Positions 59,368-64,000 of a stretch of DNA of 64,000 nt are shown here, piece after piece; position 1 is the first letter of the stretch, and each line of letters begins with the position of its first letter. A program made the translations under genes and the position numbers. The stretch covers positions 130,975,917 to 131,039,916 of the forward strand of contig CP136066.1 in assembly GCA_032622095.1 (NCBI GenBank), given 5' to 3'. Origin of the DNA: Siphonodentalium dalli. Taxonomy: Eukaryota; Mollusca; Scaphopoda; Gadilida; Siphonodentaliidae. Below the pieces are notes generated by a model that made no database searches, was not told where the DNA came from, and saw only the letters and a list, made by a program, of their open reading frames with translations.

Positions 59368-60469
59368 GTGGAAAGCGGCACAGATATATTGAAAATACCT
59401 CACATTCATGGTAAGGATTATAATAGGTTGTATATAGAGTAAGGTTATCGTAGTCTGGGATAGGCGAAGGTGACACGTGTTCGAACTCCGACATGGGCGA
59501 AAATCGGGACCGATTTTCAAGCTTGATTTGAGTTGAGGGACATCTCAATGTGCCATTTCCATCGATGCATGGCCAGTTAATTGTATTGCATCGGATAGCT
59601 TATATCTACCTTGTATATGGGTTGAGTGGAATATTTTCTAAACCGATCAACACCTAGAACTACAGGTTGTGTGCATTATAAACCAGCACATACAATATGC
59701 ACACGATCTGTTAAAAATTAGTTGTCGCGTCGGATAGCATGAGTCTACGGACAGACGAACGATGGATGGCTAATCCGGACGCCGTTATGTGAACCATGCA
59801 TAATGAACATAGCATTACATTGACATATTATTATGATAACCTATGTGTGAGATATGGTTGCGGACAAAACACCATTAATTTCCACATAAACAAAAGAGGG
59901 ATAACTCTATGGAAAGGAAATTGCGAATAATACCATTGGACACACTTAAACGCACTATATAGCTCGACAGAAAATAATATTCAACTCCGAATATTTTTAC
60001 GCGAATAAACAGAAACCCATTGGTTTCAGATCACTGCTAATTAAAATTAGATTCTCGAACAGGTACGCATTATAGAGTCTAAAGAATTTCATTGTCATTC
60101 ATTTTACCGCCGGTATCAATAGCTTCTGAATGCAATTCCCGCAGTATGATGTCCCAGATTCACAGATTCACGATTGAAAGATATCTCCTTTCGGTTTCGT
60201 TTTTCGCGAATAACATATGTGTATATACTTTCCATTTCTCGATATCATTGTCATTTTGATCAGAGAATAAAGCATTCACAAAACCGGGTGGTAATTGTTC
60301 AAATTCTTGGAAATACTTAATTCTATTCTACTTTGCTATGTATTATTGGTAAATTATAAACTCTTCATAGATTCTTTTTATATTTTTAATTAGTTGTCGT
60401 AATCTCTAATCATTATGTTTGTAAACGCTGTGTGAAATTTATAATATCAATGTGACATAAACTTTTGCG
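59368..60469. other. No recognised gene
   Basis: Contains a decayed GGAC-type tail (CTACGGACAGACGAACGATG, near 59745). Otherwise single-copy. Confidence 0.35.
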
Positions 60470-60733
60470 CTATTTTAGCTGCATAGAAATTCCGACAATT
60501 GCCTGATTGGCTTCGTCCCAATGCTTCTTGGAGAAAAATGGATTCTCCGCTATTTCATTTAGACTTTGTAAAGCGCATGCATGTTTCCAATTAAACACAG
60601 AATGATAACTCCAGAACGAATATACAGCAAATAACGTCATTTCGAAATTAGTACCTGGCGGCAAAAGTGCACTCAAAATCATTGAGACCCGATAACATAT
60701 CGCCGAGACATATGCTATGACATGGATGGACAT
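60470..60733 (-). other. Unrecognised 87-codon frame
   Basis: Starts at an ATG, with a hydrophobic N-terminus and a helical-looking C-terminus (LNEIAENPFFSKKHWDEAN). It looks more protein-like than neighbouring frames, and a donor-like CCAGGTACTAA lies inside. No family recognised; it may be an exon or chance. Confidence 0.2.
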
Positions 60734-61984
60734 GTGAGCGGATAATTATAATCCAGAATACCCATCCCCCATTTTCTCGAAAGTTTGGGAGGGTGTGTAA
60801 ATATATTCCTGCACGGAGTTAGTATGCTGCAACTTATAAGATTTATAGAAGTGGTAGCAATCATCTAGGCTTACAAAGATAGATTAATCTTGAATATGAA
60901 ATGGGCATTTAAGTTATTTTGCATTTCAGATACAACAGAAATGAAAGGGTCACCCGGGGTATTGATTTTTTAGAAAGCAATATGTGAAATTTGGTTGCAC
61001 ATTGGCTATCTCGATCGGTATTAAATTATTTCACATTTATAACGAGGGGCCGATCACGATCGGCAGATGTTTAACCAATAGCTTGGCGATAGTGATTAGC
61101 TATTTTTAGCTTGGACGCTAACATCCCTAAGCCATAAAAATAAATTTATCATTCAATAGGGGCAAAGAGTGTGTCAAAATAAACCAATATAAAATGAGAT
61201 ATATCAGATGAAAGGTATATCTGTTAAAGTATCAGGAATGTTGAGAAGGGTTCATTTTTAACTACAAATATCCATATAAGTGAAGGAGGAGAAACCTGGA
61301 GATATAATAGGAGAAATAGAAATTAGGGGACTGTACCAGGTACGTTACTTGAATACTACAGGCAACTCGTTTTGTTGACATGGCATCGACGAGACAGCTG
61401 TTGGTTGTTACTCAATGTGTGCATCTACTCGGGTATTTGCGAGGTTTAAATTTCAACCGTCAAACTTCAGTCATTGCATGCCATACCATAATAGCTTACG
61501 CATCCGGTGGGACCAATAGTGAGACAGGCTCAGACAGCTATGTTCTATATTCCAGTCGAAGTCCGTGCGACATCCCGCGCCTGTTTCTCAAGTCGTCAGT
61601 GCGAAACGGGGCATAAGATATTATTGTCCGTATTAAATGGGAACACTACTCGAATGTACTTTTGCGTTATAAAGCGTGTATCATTACCATTGAACGATAT
61701 CTCCCACCGCGTCCTATGGAATGTTATAACATGTTGGTGTTTGGAGGGCGAAGTTAGATCGTTTATAAATTAATCCATTGAATACGAGTCACGATATTAA
61801 GGAGTGATTTAGAGGAAATATGCCTTCTACTGGGGGAAAAGTACAACAATATCATGCCATTGCAGATAGTAGAACATCGATGGCTAGCATGTATGATGTG
61901 ATAGAACGCTATCTTGTGATCTTTCTTTATTTAGAGTATTATATTTTGTCTGGATGCCTACTTGTTTAAGTATATCCATAGCAT
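60734..61984. other. No recognised gene; one GCCGATCACGATCGGC copy
   Basis: The palindromic core at 61049-61064 is followed by CAGATGTTTAACCA and CTTGGCGATAGTGATTAGC, as at 30008. A 78-codon ATG frame at 61380 is unrecognised. Confidence 0.4.
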
Positions 61985-62490
61985 AGTATGGTACACAGTG
62001 TCGACGTCCGGATTGACCACTCGTCGTTCGTTTGGCCGTCCGTCCGTCTAAACGCCCATCTGTCCATCCGGCCGTCTATCTGTCCGGTGCGAATGACGGT
62101 CCATAGACACTTTACGCATGGTGATTTTCAATATGTTCAAGTCTCCAGTGGAGCTGTTGTCATCAAGCCTCGTCCGCCCGCCCGTAATCGTCTGGTCCTG
62201 GTTTAACAACTATTTGACCAGGTAACCTCATTTGAATAAATCTGAATGCGAGTCACCTAGGGAACATCCGCACCTAATTTGAATTTATCGGTCTTATGGT
62301 TCTGGAGAAGAAATCGTTTTAAGATTTACTGTGGATGGAAAGAATTATGACCCTGGCTTCGCAACTATTTGACCTGGTGACCTCAGTTGAACACATCTGA
62401 ATATGAGTCGCCGATGGAACATCCACACCAATATGAATCCAATCGGTATTATGGTTCTGAAGAAGTCATTTTAAGATTTACTGTGGAAGG
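61985..62490. repeat. Family B tail (inverted) joined to family A core
   Basis: About 62003-62130 is the reverse complement of the family B tail (GTCCGGATTGACCACTCGTC, CCGTCCGTCC). 62195-62485 is family A core in plus orientation. Family D then starts at about 62490, inside the family A unit. Confidence 0.75.
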
Positions 62491-63300
62491 AACGAGAGGC
62501 CGATCACGATCGGCAGATGTTAACCCATCCCTTGGCGATGAAAATTTAATATGATCGGATAAATGAGAGTTTTGGTGTTAAATTATAGAGTATACTGTTA
62601 TGTACTATTATAGACACATGTACATAACACAAATTATTGGAATTTATGGGTCACTGGCATTTATATAAGAGAATGCACTGGTACAGGATCTATAATGCTA
62701 AACCGCCACAGTCAGCAAGCCCTTCGGTTAAATGTGTAGGTGTGACCTGGACATGGAATACTTGGGTTAAGAGAGTCCAATTTAAGTTTACAATAATAAT
62801 GTGTCCAATTCTACCAACAATATAGTATACAGATAAGCAACCTCACCACTGACCCATTAATATCAATTATATAGCAGAGCTGTCAACAAATCACAGGAAT
62901 TGTTTATGTTGAACACTGACCTCTCTATTAAACCAATAACAATTACAATGACATCAGACCATCTGAAGATATAACTCTGCAGCACAGATGTCCAAGTCTA
63001 CTGTTAATATCAAGTGGTGTTTATTGTTGAATCTTTATTTTAAATTAGATAACATAGCCTTCTTTATCAGATTATTTGCACATTGGCATAAGAGACACCA
63101 GAAAATAATATAGCCTTATCAATAGCTGAGTAGTCCAAAGGCATTCGATGGAATTGGTGAATTGGATTTAATTTAATGTTGCTCCAAACAGATTTACCAG
63201 TACATAACACAAGATTTTGGACCGATTTAATCAAATTTGGTGTGGTGATTTGGGGTACCCTTGGCAGAGTTATAATGGTGTTAGTTTTTTTTAACTTGTA
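62490..63300 (+). repeat. Family D copy 3 with GCCGATCACGATCGGC head
   Basis: Core at 62499-62514. The body is very close to 55521-56160 and ends with GGTACCCTTGGCAGAGTTAT, as in copy 1. Confidence 0.85.
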
Positions 63301-63399
63301 TCATGATCATCAATATCTAAATGAAAACATATGAAAGAGTCAATGACATTTTTTTTATTATTATTATAAAAGTTAAAAATAAACTTAAAACAAAAAAAA

Positions 63400-63790
63400 C
63401 AAAAAAATTCAAATAATTTTTTGAAAAAGGGTCATAACTCCTTTAAAATAAATCGGATCAAACCTATATTCGAACTCGATCTGTATTTTTGGCTGTGAAA
63501 CTCACATACCAAATTTGTTCGAGTTATGGCAGAATGTGTGAATTCTAAGTCGATAAAGGGCCATAACTATGTAACAAAATCTCGGATCAAACCCAAAATC
63601 GAACTCGATCCGTATTTTGGGCTGAGAAACCCATATACAAGATTGGTTCCGATCCGATAGAAAATGTTTGAGTTATCGCATTACTCGTGAAGTGTCTACG
63701 GACGTACAGACGGACGGGCGGATGGATGGACTGACGGGGATTGGTGACTATAGATCCACCGGAGACTTCGTCTCAGGTGAGCTAAAACAA
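63400..63790 (+). repeat. Chimeric repeat: family B body with family A tail
   Basis: Two family B core units (63425-63690) and GTGTCTACGGACGTACAGAC lead into GGTGACTATAGATCCACCGG and CTCAGGTGAGCTAAAA, the family A tail. Confidence 0.8.
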
Positions 63791-64000
63791 TTAAATGTTC
63801 ATAAACTACATAAGAACAAGTTTCGAATTTGTCTATACACTTAACACGGGTCATATCAGTTCATATCGACGGCTTAGGGATGACAATATAGTCGGTAGAC
63901 TATACCCGGGAACACGACATTGTAGGAATATGTTATTTATATTCCCGATGATCCGGCTTCAACAATGGTGACTCAATGAAAGTCGCTGAACAGTAGGTTA

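Overview
This window looks like genomic DNA of an animal, most likely a mollusc or other lophotrochozoan. It is AT-rich and gene-poor. The only host gene I can build has GT-AG introns of 5 to 9 kb. The rest is packed with interspersed repeats, foldback elements and minisatellites, including GGAC-rich repeat tails and arrays of the AAGATGGC type that I associate with molluscan genomes. The species is inference; the eukaryotic layout is seen directly.

Layout. 1-4.4 kb holds one dispersed repeat copy and otherwise nothing recognised. 4.4-6.2 kb is the broken N-terminal part of a Helitron/Helentron-type protein with a cysteine-protease domain. 6.3-24.5 kb is a nested transposon structure. An old foldback element (about 2.8-kb arms around a 1.4-kb loop) has in its left arm a 485-bp unit present three times. 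Its right arm was hit by a piggyBac element (12.84-16.25 kb) with an intact transposase, and by a 6.86-kb palindromic element (16.82-23.68 kb). The 6.86-kb element has a 6-bp target duplication and three closely packed small genes. The opposite arm still carries both uninserted target sites, so the nesting can be read from this window alone.

24.8-36 kb is a run of dispersed repeats: a head-to-tail family (A) with a variable tandem core, a second family (B) with GGAC-rich tails, a 170-bp tandem array, and a TTAA-flanked MITE. 36.2-51.7 kb (minus strand) is a three-exon host gene. It encodes a predicted 280-residue acidic protein with an N-myristoylation signal and a basic cluster, resembling the BASP1/MARCKS/Akap200 type. 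Its second intron contains a 41-bp hairpin, AAGATGGC arrays and a 3.9-kb foldback element built from a minisatellite. Its first intron carries a family A copy and a 300-bp exact tandem duplication. 52-64 kb is again a mosaic of dispersed repeats (families A, B and D) with two small foldback elements and no convincing gene.

The most unusual object is the 6.86-kb element at 16.8-23.7 kb: almost fully palindromic, flanked by minisatellites, with a compact minus-strand block (107-, 80- and 191-codon ORFs) and inverted, truncated copies of those same genes. Its 6-bp target duplication, long inverted termini and virus-like gene packing suggest a defective derivative of a Polinton/Maverick-like element, but no polymerase, integrase, ATPase or capsid gene is visible, so the class is unproven.
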